From Ectocarpus siliculosus (lineage: Eukaryota; Sar; Phaeophyceae; Ectocarpales; Ectocarpaceae), in assembly GCA_000310025.1 (NCBI GenBank), contig FN649748.1, positions 2,474,199 through 2,493,292 on the forward strand: a stretch of DNA of 19,094 nt, read 5' to 3'. Position 1 is the stretch's first letter. The number at the start of each line of letters is the position of its first letter. This document shows, one piece after another, positions 8,746 through 18,808 of this stretch. A program made the position numbers and the translations under genes. The notes under the pieces are model-generated. The model did not search any database and was not told the DNA's origin. It worked only from the letters and a program-made list of their open reading frames with translations.

Positions 8746-9289
8746 TACAGCAGTAGGGTAGTTGAGTGCCAACGAACTCGGGGCAACTTTCACCCCTGCA
8801 GGCATGTTAGCTCTGCTGTATGGGTAGGTCATCGTCGCACACCGCACGTGGAGGTATGAAGAAAGCGAAACTAACGCGTCAGCAGAGGAAGGGTCGTCAC
8901 CACGAGCCCCTGAGATCGCGGTACTCCCCGTACCTGAAGCCTCCGACATGATTGCCAAGCGATTGTGTGTCGCGTGTAGCCACTACTCGACGGCGGGAAA
9001 TTAGTTGTTTTATATTCTTAATATCGCACAACGAATCCATATCTATCTATAGAAAAGAGAAGAGAAATGAATCCATAGCGTCAGCGGAAGCTATTTACAC
9101 CTGTTTTCCGCCCACGGGATTTCGTATTTCGCCGCACTTTGTTGGTGTCTGTGTGTTTCTCGAAAATCTAGCATCCACCGGGCCAACTGCTGTGGTTGAC
9201 TGATGTGCACGTGTGTGTGTACGTTGCGTGTGGAGCCTGTAACCGTAGCACAACTGAGGTGTCCGTGCGTCTGCAAAGTTTTTTCGAGT

Positions 9290-9545
9290 TCCGCACACAC
9301 CGGAGATACCGCACAGGGGTGTGCGTTAAAAATTCTTGATGATAATCGCCTTCAGGGTTTACTCAGGATCGCATATACTGGAGTCATCGTACAGGGGTGT
9401 GCGTTATATCTCAAAACCAAAACAATTTCATTCGGTTTCCGCACAGGGTCCGAGTCGTCGCACAAGGGGTGTGACGCAAATTAAATGGCGAAAATGTTGA
9501 AAAAATGACCGCACGGGGGTGCGCTGACTCGCAACCGTACGGTAC
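9290..9545. repeat. Hairpin-bearing repeat family, second cluster
   Basis: Four further units: CCGCACAGGGGTGTGCG at 9309-9325, GTCATCGTACAGGGGTGTGC at 9383-9402, GTCGTCGCACAAGGGGTGTG at 9454-9473 and CCGCACGGGGGTGCG at 9509-9523. The cluster ends with CTGACTCGCAACC, which also closes the first cluster (ATGACTCGCAACC at 8733-8745). The two clusters therefore look like copies of one composite element about 750-800 bp apart. Confidence 0.8.
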
Positions 9546-11104
9546 TGTACTCTTCCACGTCAGGGTGGGAATATGATGATGCTGAGTGTCTTCTCTCGAC
9601 AGAGGAGCAGGTTTATTGTGGGACCCTTTTTCTTTTGACGTCCGCACAAGCACAGCGCTAATTTAAATGGTGTTGCTTGTATGACCTGAATTGTTGCTTG
9701 CAGAACTATCCGTGTGCGGAATAGACCATCTGGGACAGAGCAATGACTTATCGTCAGCGTAAAATGAGTGTCAACGTCCGTCTCAACAAGCCATTCTAAT
9801 ATCACAGTAATCCGTAAACAGAGATGAGCAAACAAGATGAAAAATACTCTTGTGTGTTGCCTTGCGCCACCTGTGAGACACGTTCAATGGTAGCGGTACT
9901 TGCAGACATGAATCTCCTGGTTTTCCGACACCGTGGTTGCCCAATCCATACCCTCTCTTGGTTTAGTGACCCGATGTTCGTTGACGTCGAATGCACCAAG
10001 TTTATGGCATCATCGTGGCCGCCTTGATGATACACGGCGTGCCAATGCCTCACGTTTCCTCGCGGATCCCAGCAACCCAGCATACCGTTTGCCCAGAATG
10101 AGCGATATAAACGGCCAGCACTTTGCCCTCCTCCAAGTTGAAAATATATACGGCCAGAAGAGCCTTCTATTTTCAGTCGGTCTAGTGTGAACCTTGAGTG
10201 TTGAGAATGGTCTCCACAAGAAGTACGTACATGCCCTTATTCGAGTAGTCCTGTCCCCGGTGACTGACCCTCTTCGGTTTACTTGCAGGGCTACTCATCT
10301 CCATGATCTAAGCTGGTAGTTGTTTGTGGATGTCAGCCGTAGGATCTATGGCGAGGCTTGCGATTTTTGACGGTAGAAGTATGCATAGCGCACACAACCA
10401 CGATTTGGGCTACAGGGTTCGATCATTAAGTTCATCCTAAGACTCCTCCTGCCACCTCACCCGAATCTAACGTCAACACAGCATAGTCTAACGATGATGA
10501 CAAAGTCAAACGTGGGTGCTGCAATTCAGGATGAATCGTTTGGACAAGTGCAACAGTGTGATATTAGGTGGGGTCAGAGGGTGACAATATACAAGTAAAT
10601 AGAGATATGCCGAACTTCTCCAAATCTATCTGTGTCTGTCTAGTGTTGATCCCATTCAATGTTGTTGTCTTGTGTCTCCGTTGTACAAGTTAATGCGAGA
10701 GGTTGCAAGAGAAGGAGTACAATCAACCAAGGGATCGCAGCAAACAACCTGCGTACATCTGTGTTCGGATGTGCTCTGAACAACGCTGGATATAGACTAC
10801 ATACCGGTAAGAGATTAACCCTTTTGAGTCTTCAGGCGTTCTCACTGATCATGATTGATCATTTGCAAATGCTGGTGTAGTGGCAAGTCGTGGAGTTGCC
10901 GCCCTGCAGCCGTTCGCGCCGTGTATTGGCAAGTCCATAGGTAGGTGTGTCTAGATTATTAGCACCCGCGCTAACCGGCTGACCAATGAAGAGACTTCAG
11001 TGACAGCGGCGGGTAACATCAAGGTCTCGGGAATGGGAATGGGGCCAATCAATGCCAAATCATGAATCTCTCAACGTATGCACATGTCAATGAACGCGTG
11101 TGTG
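9546..11104. other. Intergenic, no supported gene
   Basis: About 1.5 kb. Open frames of 67-93 codons overlap on both strands between 9800 and 10220, but none shows a known domain or splice logic. I cannot identify a feature with confidence; old transposon sequence is possible but not shown. Confidence 0.45.
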
Positions 11105-11124
11105 CATACATACATACATACATA
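11105..11124 (+). repeat. (CATA)5 microsatellite
   Basis: Five perfect CATA units just before the duplicated block at 11135. Confidence 0.9.
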
Positions 11125-11134
11125 TGTCTTCTTT

Positions 11135-11175
11135 CGCAGCACCACACATACACTCGCCCGAACGTAGGAAGCCAC
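11135..11175. repeat. 41-44 bp direct repeat, copy 1
   Basis: The block CGCAGC.CCACACATAC followed by CTCGCCCGAACGTAGGAAG recurs in the same orientation at 11381-11424 with a 3-bp insertion and about five substitutions. The period is about 246 bp, and CTG/CTA triplets accompany both copies. A 171-codon open frame spans both copies (11100-11615), but I see no evidence that it is a gene. Confidence 0.75.
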
Positions 11176-11380
11176 TGCTGCTGCAAAGAGAGGGCAGCAA
11201 AAGGGAGGGGTATTGCAATCCCTGCCGAAGCCCAGATATCGAGGATATCGTGGTTCCCAACAATTTGAAAATCGTTTCCAAGATCCAGCAGTCAATGTGT
11301 CAGCAGCTACAACGAACGCTACAACAACACTACTACTACTGCTGTAGACGAGTAAAACATATCAGCAACACATCCACACT

Positions 11381-11424
11381 CGTAGCGCCACACATACCAC
11401 CCTCGCCCGAACCTAGGAAACCAC
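11381..11424. repeat. 41-44 bp direct repeat, copy 2
   Basis: CGTAGCGCCACACATACCAC followed by CTCGCCCGAACCTAGGAAA; partner of 11135-11175. Confidence 0.75.
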
Positions 11425-11557
11425 GAGGTACAGGTGTGTGCTGGTGGATGTGCTTGTTGTTTGAAAAACACAGGAGCTCTAGAGAGCTGGCAGGGCACAT
11501 TTCGGGGGGGGACAGAGAACAGAGAAGTAAGAAGTACAAATACCAGCTATGGGTCTT

Positions 11558-11642
11558 GACTGATCATTTTGCCCTCTCTGGACTGATCATTTACAATATA
11601 CCGAAAATAGACTAGTTGAGGCAGCTAGACGACTGATCATTT
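11558..11642. repeat. Three GACTGATCATTT motifs
   Basis: The 12-mer GACTGATCATTT occurs at 11558, 11581 and 11631 in the same orientation. Its core TGATCA is a palindrome. Related words lie at about 10844 (ACTGATCATG) and 10853 (GATTGATCATTT). This could be a cluster of protein-binding sites or part of a decayed repeat. Confidence 0.6.
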
Positions 11643-13135
11643 CAAAGTCTACACAGCTAACCTGCCCTACTGACCGCAGCGCGACCACCCATCAACCCTT
11701 CTACGACCCTGTCTGTGGCCACCACCCTGTCGCCGGCTTCTCTCATGGCCTACAGTTGGAGATAGCTGTTGCGTGTGCAGAAGTACACTGGTGTCTTTCT
11801 CTGCACTTCTCTCTCTCCCGCTCGCTCTCGCTCTAATATTTTTTTTTTGGCGCAAAATGTTTTTTGACAGTCCAGCCTAGACCCAAAGGGGTTAACAGCG
11901 TTGCCTAGCGTCGTTGGACTTCGACTTGACTTTGCATGTCGATCGAACTCACCAAAATATTACGAGGTGCGGGCGTGGCGTACGATGCAGTTTCCTCTAT
12001 TATGTCCTGGTTCCTGTCTAGCTCGCGCTCTCCAAGCCTTCGAGGCACCTGGTCGCACAGGAAGCATAAAAGATAGTGAATCGACATGAAGCAGAGTAGT
12101 TACATACAACATTGATGCTGTTGTTGCTACAGACGTTGCCGGTGTATGTACCGCAGAAGAAAACTCGTGGGTTATCTGGTCGAAACAGCACGCTATGAAA
12201 TAAAAAATGGTACACGTGCACTACACTAGAAGGGGGTCAACTGACGGATATGTGGCCTCTCTCTCCCGTTCTGTTGACATGAACTCACGTGATACCCGGC
12301 TCCTGCAGATGGCTGGAAGTAGCACGTTACACCGACAAAGAAAGAAAGGTCCAGAATGTGGGAGGGTTTGCGGGTGGGAAGGTGGGCGTGAGTAAAGCTG
12401 CGATACAACGAAGCCACAAGGAAAGTGGACCACAACAAACAAGCCGAAACGAGGCTTGTCTTGGGTGGGCAGTCCCACGGTGATGTTTCGTATATAGTCT
12501 ACGGGATGAACAGGAACTACACATCACCTCCGAGCGATCGTCGTGGTAGGCTGGCGCTATTCGTTTCCCTCGAGGAGGCGGCGGCGGTCCTCCGGAGCGA
12601 AGCTCCATGCAGCAGCCCCCGACACCAAACTTACACGGTGAATAGAGAGAAGAGAGGCAGAGATAGTAGACGAGAGGCGTGTGGTGTTGGGTGGAACGTT
12701 GCGCCCGCACTGCTGTGCATGCGGTGAGATAGATGCCGGTTCACCTTTTTTGTTCCGGAACCCGGAACCCCTGCTCCCTGCTCCCCGCGTTGAGATGATG
12801 AACCCTTTATTTTTAGCTGCAGGGAGCCGGCTGGGATGTCGAGTGGGAGCAATGCGCTCTATCTACCAATCTATGTCCGTCACATCGCATGCGATGTGTG
12901 ACTCTGTACCCGACGCTATTATTGTATGTACTCATACGCGCATAGACAACTCTTTCCGGAACATTATTACTATTAGGAAAAATAATACACACGAAAGAAA
13001 GACAATAATACCCATCCATTCGAGATTTACAAGATTTACCCACACCGAATGGGATGTGGTGGAGTCTTTTCAGTGAGTGGAGGAAAACCATGTATGCGCA
13101 TAGACTACTACATACAGTAGTGGGGCTTGTATAAC
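11643..13135. other. Intergenic, no supported gene
   Basis: About 1.5 kb without a recognised gene. It includes a pyrimidine-rich stretch at 11790-11850 and a short GGAGC-GAA-GCTCC hairpin near 12595-12607. An unsupported 100-codon open frame at 12425-12727 has mixed composition and no known domain. Confidence 0.4.
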
Positions 13136-13176
13136 AGTGCCGGCCGAACAGTGCCGGGTGCCCGGTATAGTGCCGG
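13136..13176 (+). repeat. Three AGTGCCGG motifs
   Basis: AGTGCCGG occurs at 13136, 13150 and 13169, separated by related GC-rich sequence (GTGCCCGG). It is probably a short degenerate tandem repeat. Confidence 0.6.
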
Positions 13177-13552
13177 TCTGTGTGTTCGGCTCGCACACAC
13201 AAATACCAACTTTGAATAGAGCCAGTGTCCGGAATACTTGGACCGGTAAAATCTCTGTACACGTACCGGCCCTTTACCTGGGCCCACTACTACTACTAGT
13301 ACTGCTGTACTATTGTAAACAGTGTTTTTTTCATTTTTTTTTCTCTTGGTTTTCGGGTAATAGCCTGTAGTATACATGTGAGCTGCCTGTACCTACCACT
13401 TATTATTGAAGTATCGATGTTGATTATTTTGTGTTGACCGGGAGCAAAACGTCCGGGTGGCAAAAATTTGACACTTTGGAGAGAGAGGCAAAAAACAACG
13501 GGATTTTTTTTCAGAAAATAATGTGTTTTTCTGGGAGGGAAATGTGTTCTAT

Positions 13553-13625
13553 GCGGCGGGGATCGAACTCATGATGACCTCTTGCTGCACAGATTGTCGC
13601 CGTGAGTTACTGCGCCTGTTTTCCT
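13553..13625 (-). repeat. Degenerate tRNA-derived element, minus strand
   Basis: On the minus strand an A-box-like GGCGCAGTAACTCACGG (13616-13600) is followed by a tRNA-like variable and T-arm stretch (AGAGGTCATCATGAG). Then comes the B-box-like AGTTCGATCCC (13569-13559), running into CCGCCGCA. Box spacing is about 47 nt, close to a tRNA. The T-stem does not close and no matching 5' acceptor is seen, so a SINE head or tRNA pseudogene is more likely than a working gene. Confidence 0.5.
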
Positions 13626-13863
13626 TATCGACGCTATGCTTCTCAGGACACAGGGAGAATATGTATATCGATTGCGATGACATATGAATGTCGTGATCCA
13701 AGTATGTGGATTGCGATCGTGTGTCGTATGTAGTATGTACATATAATATTCGAGTAGGAAATTTCGTACAATAATATTCCTTATTGCTTTTTCCGGGATA
13801 GATAGCGCTGACGGAAACCCCAATTTGCAAATAATTGGGAATGCGTAACGTATAATATGTTGT

Positions 13864-14178
13864 GTGACCCCGGCTGGTGCGTCAAACACAGCATTTATTT
13901 GTTGTGGATCCTGCAAGGTGTACATTGACGTCCAGATTAGACGAGACTACATGCAAAATGTACGACAGACAACAAATTTCATCATGTCACCAGGCACCCC
14001 ACCCAGTGGTCTTCTAGTGGTTAACCTCACAAACCTACCGAGTTGTGGGTCTGATTCTCTCTCTGGAGCGTTTTCTTTGGCTACAACAGTTACAGAGACG
14101 ATTAACTTCTTGGGTACATGCAGACTTCGTCTTCACGGTCGACGAGGGAACGGGACGGCTGAGCCCTTCATGAGATAA
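13864..14178 (+). CDS. Orphan open reading frame, 104 codons, status doubtful
   Basis: ATG-initiated frame with no family resemblance that I can name. The composition is rich in Ser, Thr and Cys (CCGSC near the start; FSLATTVTETINFLGTC later). No neighbouring exon or regulatory signal supports it, and an open frame on the opposite strand overlaps its beginning. It could be chance or a decayed transposon fragment. Confidence 0.15.
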   Translation: MTPAGASNTAFICCGSCKVYIDVQIRRDYMQNVRQTTNFIMSPGTPPSGLLVVNLTNLPSCGSDSLSGAFSLATTVTETINFLGTCRLRLHGRRGNGTAEPFMR

Positions 14179-15643
14179 AAGCCACACGGCGAGTTCTGCA
14201 GCAGGAAGGTGGGGTAAAAATATTTACACCGGGAGGTGTGCAGCAGACTGGAGCCAGAACACATGGGACGAGCACACCCACACCGTCAACAGGTCCCCAT
14301 TCCGTGGGACATCGGCTGCGGCATCACAACAGATACGTGCTTACTGTAGTTTGTTGCGAGAGCCGCGGCAGATGAGGAATATCACCGATCAAAATACTGC
14401 TTAAATGTGGACTTAAAAAAAGTCAGGTACAATCTACAACACGTGGGCCCGCTCACCTATTGACGGAGCCGAGGTTGTCACAAGCTACAAAATACTGGCG
14501 CCGACCACAACAAGCAACTGCTGGTTAATACCTTTTGGACAGGTCATAAAATAATTCTTCGATTCCACGAAGAAGGAGTTGTTCAACACCGCCTCGCTTC
14601 ACCACAACTCCTCTTCGACATTTTTCTTCTACTGGAGTTCCAGGAGTTGGGACTCGATATGCACACAACACAAGAAAGCCTTCGGCCTCCCGCGGCAAAA
14701 GGCAATAACTGAGAGCTATATCCACACATGGTGCCTAGTGCTTGGTGGGACCTCTCTTCCAAAAGGGCGCATTCAACAAAAAGACTCAAAATAATCAACC
14801 AAGCGACTGCGGTCCGGACCGCTGCTTTCTTTGAACAAATACTGTATCATGACACTGCCGAAAAAACTACCTCTGTGGTGAACCTAATAAGCTTTGCCTT
14901 GAAGCCACCTCATCGCACACCCCTTCTCGCCCAAAACCAAGAAAACACATACCTACGGGAACAGTTGTTCCTACTGCAACGCACTCACAACTCCATATCG
15001 TAATACTACTATATACCAGTCCCTTGTAAACACGATATCAACGAACCTCATATAATGCTAGCCAACGCGGGCCCCTGTTGTCTCCTCTCCCCCCACTCTT
15101 AAAACGGCACTCTTACACCTGGACTAAATCGGATCTATTTAACTTCGATAGCCGCGGCAAATACAGGAATAATAGCATATTAAATAGAAGTAAGTGACAA
15201 TTGTTTACACTTGCAGCTTCACCACAGAAGCGCCGTACAATCAACTCCTCTTCCAAGCGGGTGCTTTCCTCGCCCACGAAAGAGGGGGAAAAAATCCATT
15301 CGCACAAAAAAAATCGGGTGGAGAAATGGCAAGGAGTGCGCTTCGAAAAAAGTGTTTTAGCATTCATACCACACTAAATACGAACTGCATTCAACGTACT
15401 GTCGGGTGCACGCTATGGTGGCACCTGCCTCACACCACCCACGCCGGGGCAGACGGAAATGACACACTTAAAAAAGACTTACAGGATACAGTTAACACCC
15501 GAACCATACACGGTTCTTGAACTACTTGAACTACAGCATTCGAGTGCGCCGGAACTATATCATCAGAAATCGAAAACTGTTTCATCACGGGTAAGGCACA
15601 CAAGGCGAAAGAAACTGCGGACTTGTCACCATCAACCAGTCAT
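14179..15643. other. Intergenic, no supported gene
   Basis: About 1.5 kb downstream of the multi-exon gene at 15644. Frames of 66-108 codons are present but show no domain. Short words recur (AGCCGCGGCA near 14362 and 15150; GCTTCACCACA near 14592 and 15217), hinting at an old duplication of about 620-790 bp spacing, too diverged to be sure. Confidence 0.35.
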
Positions 15644-17757
15644 TCAGTCCGCATCCACCAGGGGTGGAAATCTCGCGTTTGATCGCTGCTTGATCGTCCC
15701 AAAAATGCCGGGGAACGCCATTGTGCTGTCGGGCTCCGACTCGTGCCAGAAGCGGGAGAACTCCACGTACTCGTCTCCTGGAGCATTTGCAGCACAGTTT
15801 TACGGTGATATTAGGATTCGAGTACCGAGCACGAAATAACACAACACCAGAAACGAGCCCTTTCTACACGACAAGCTCTACCACGCGCCAGTTGTTGAAG
15901 ACAAGAGGTTTTGTTTTTCCTGGTCCCATTCATATCATTTCCGAAATATTTGTCGATGACAGACTTAAGCCTGTACAGTACCCCAGCCGAGTCCTGTGCT
16001 TAAACGCATCGTCGCACAAGGGTAGGGATACCAGTAGCTCCTCTGATCTTTGGCCACATGGACCGAAAACTATCCATGCCACTGCCACACACCACAACAC
16101 CCCTTTACTTGGAAACCACCTGGAATCTGCTAGATAGGAGAAATGATAGGTAATGTAGCAACGTCTTCACGCAGAGCGCATCGCGCGGTGTCTGAAAATA
16201 CAAAGAGAACAGGGACCGAAAGAACGGTAGTCGGCAGTATGCACTGACATGACGAAACGCCAGCCCCAAGGTGGCTGCGAATCTTGTGCTTTCTGTTCTG
16301 TTTCTTCTGCGTTTCCTGCACCCATGTGCTGTACCCCAGAATTGCCAAAACCAAGCCGCCATTTATCTTCTACTTCTTGAAACCGTACCTAGTGTATCGT
16401 GCGCCTGGGGTGCACTTACGACGCATGTGACCCGCCCGGCGGACAAGGTACTCTGTGGCCATGCCAGACAGAGCAAGGCGTGCAAAGGCTTCGTACATTC
16501 TAATCAGTCAGGATGTCAACCTCACGTTCTTGTACGCTGTGTATTTTTGTGGGCCGGTGGAGATTCACCCGTGAAGAACACACGCCTAAGCACAAATCTC
16601 TCACCGTAAACATGATTGAAGCCGGTGAGACCTGCTGCCACGAGCATTTCCTCATCCACTGGTAGTGTTCCCTCAGGCATATGTTTTACAACAGCTTCGT
16701 ACAGCGAGGTGTCGAGGCGCCTCTGCTCGAGCATGGTTGTGGTGAAGGCGGTAATGTTGATCCCTGCCAAAATTCGAGTACCCGCTGAGTTAGGATGTCA
16801 CCACGATGTGTCTTGCCCGGACTAAACCAATGTCACAATTCGACGGGTACAATCTGACGATTTTGGTATCGTCCTCTTGATTTTCCTTCGTGTTTGGTTC
16901 TGTTCCTACATTTGATGGCGTCGCTATATGTAACATTGCCACAACGAGGGTAATGGCAAGGTGCTGTTCTGCCCCGCTCATTTGAAAGAATCGTATGTTA
17001 GCGTTTTCCACCCCCGACCGATGTTCCTACAGTACCGTAGTCGACAGTGGAAACCCCAAGGTGGTCCAACCAGTAAAATACATAACAGCAGTATCATACT
17101 TTCACCATCCTTGGCAGTCTCTCTCGCTCATTATAACAAACGATTGGCGATCGATGCATGGGCCTCTCGTTTGCTAAGGGCGCGTGCAGCGATTCAGCGA
17201 TCAAGACCTCGCCTGAGGACTCAGAGTCACCGGGAAAACCAGGCCAGTAGCTCTGCATGCTTGGTGTCAACGTTTCGTCACTCTCAAGGCATGCCGGTTG
17301 ACAACACGCGCAAGAACACACGGCATCCAACGTCATCTATTGGAAACCGCACCTGCGGCAGCGAAGGGGAAGTATCGCTTCGGGTTGAGTGAGTCCGCCA
17401 GTATGCAGAGCGCCTCCCGATTCCGCGCCTCTGCGAAAAACACGAGCTGGTGCAGACCTGAGATAAAATGCCGAATACACCAGTCAAGAGGCACGTGTGA
17501 AAAATCCTTCCGAGGTACCGCGCGTCTGGACCACGTTTTGTTTGACCCCCTCAAAACTTCACCTCCACCGGCCGACCTTTCCCAAAAAAAAATCGTATGA
17601 TGCCCCCTGTGTTGACACCTATACGCATTTCGTAATCACGCCAATCATGAGCCGTCTATCAATACAGGCCCGCGTGTCGTGTGTGCGACAAACTCCTCCT
17701 TCTTCATAGAAGAATAGATGGTGTAAATAATCATGACAATTTCGTGGATCTCATCAC
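15644..17757 (-). CDS. Multi-exon protein-coding gene of unknown family
   Basis: No family recognised. Exons proposed on the minus strand, with splice phases that agree except where stated: 17757-17666 (HEIVMIIYTIYSSMKKEEF); an exon ending at 17353 (DWCIRHFISGLHQLVFFAEA, SLNPKRYFPFAAAG); 17212-17100 (EVLIAESLHAPLANERPMHR); 17026 to about 16900 or 16830 (FFQMSGAEQHLAITLVVAM); about 16784-16605 (AGINITAFTTTMLEQRRLDT, donor ACG|GTGAGA); 16499-16420 (donor GTAAGT); 16191-16120 (acceptor TGTATTTTCAG); 15993 to about 15882 (LKSVIDKYFGNDMNGT); and 15777-15644 (DEYVEFSRFWHE, ARFPPLVDAD, stop). The hydrophobic helical segments and the acidic, proline-bearing C-terminus look like real soluble or peripheral protein. 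The 5' end is not found. The second exon's left border is unclear because a T9 run at about 17584-17592 breaks the frame, and the frame of 16499-16420 is ambiguous. Confidence 0.6.
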
Positions 17758-18189
17758 CTCTAACCCCAGCTGTCGGCACTAGGTGCGTTCTAAGCTAGCG
17801 TACATGTAGTCTACATGCGCAGACCTTGGGACAAGTGGAAGGTTGTGTTGTACAACCTAGTGTTTTGTCAGAACGGTTAGAAAGATCAAAGAGGGCACCG
17901 TAGGTAAGAGAGAATTGATAGGTAGGGATGTGTAACGGAAAAAAAAGAAAAAAAGAAAGAGATGCACCTTGCTCACAACAGAAGAAACATCTGAACGAAA
18001 GAGCAAGACCACAAGCAAACAAGAGGAGGAGTAGAAGAGAGACAGAGGAGGAAGAAGAAGGAAACGAGTGTACGGAAGGGAGGAGACAGACAGAGAAAGA
18101 GAGCAAGTGCATCGTCGGTTCGTTTCAACGTCGGCCGACCCGGCGCTTGAGCGCGGGGGCCGGGATCCTGCTGCCGAGCGCGGGGTCCC
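17758..18189. promoter_or_regulatory. Region between divergent genes, with a purine-rich tract
   Basis: It separates the minus-strand multi-exon gene from the plus-strand Gln-rich frame, so it probably holds upstream sequence for one or both. From about 17938 to 18110 the plus strand is almost all purine (A-runs, then GA-rich), which can be nucleosome-poor or form triplex. GGTTGT-GTTGT-ACAACC near 17842-17858 is a small inverted repeat. The missing first exon of the minus-strand gene may also lie here. No defined promoter element was seen. Confidence 0.35.
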
Positions 18190-18760
18190 ATGCCGAATAC
18201 GGTAAGGCTTGGGACGTTGACACCGATGTGGCGCCGCGACGACGAGGAAGAAGAGCAAGGCAGATGGCGGGGCCAAGGAAGGGGAGAGGACGAGGGCTCG
18301 CCGCAGAGGGGCGGAGGTGAGAGGAGGAGGTCGTTGAGCCAAGGTGAGCGACCGGTGACCAGTGTAGAGGGCACGGGGACTTTGAGGATTGAGTCACGTC
18401 TATCGCCGTCCGCGTACTCAGGGGAGAGAGCGCGCCCCTCAAGACCTAGGCAGACGCGTTCCAATTCCCCAATGGTAGTTAGGCGCGACCAGTCTACTTA
18501 CGTCAGCCGCCAGGGTCCGTCACGTACGCAGCATTTCCCGTCCTCACAAAGTCACCACAACAATTCCCGCGCGCACGGCGGGAGTTCGTATGGTAGGGGG
18601 GCGGGGGGGAGGGGGGGGGATGGACACGTGGGGGACGCCGGGATCGGCGCGGACGGACCAGCGCACTATGGGCCGCAAGGGGAAGAGATGGGAGCAGCGG
18701 GAGGAGGGCGCAGTAGGCCACGTGGGGAGGTCGGGCAGCCGCAGCACTATCATCAACCAG

Positions 18761-18808
<48 letters not shown>

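Noticed and set aside
8601-9545. CRISPR array
   Set aside because: The repeats are unevenly spaced, diverged and palindromic without uniform spacers, no cas genes are present, and the window is eukaryotic.
9802-10219. Overlapping frames on both strands as a possible gene
   Set aside because: No recognisable motif, no compatible exons, and neither strand is clearly favoured.
15721-16137. Plus-strand frame containing FVDD, resembling the reverse-transcriptase catalytic motif
   Set aside because: No other reverse-transcriptase blocks surround it, and the opposite strand carries the better-supported exons LKSVIDKYFGNDMNGT and DEYVEFSRFW. A four-residue match is not enough.
17795-18464. Minus-strand Ser/Leu-rich hydrophobic frames suggesting membrane proteins
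   Set aside because: They are the complement of the purine-rich tract and of the Arg/Gly-rich frame; their composition follows from the base bias.
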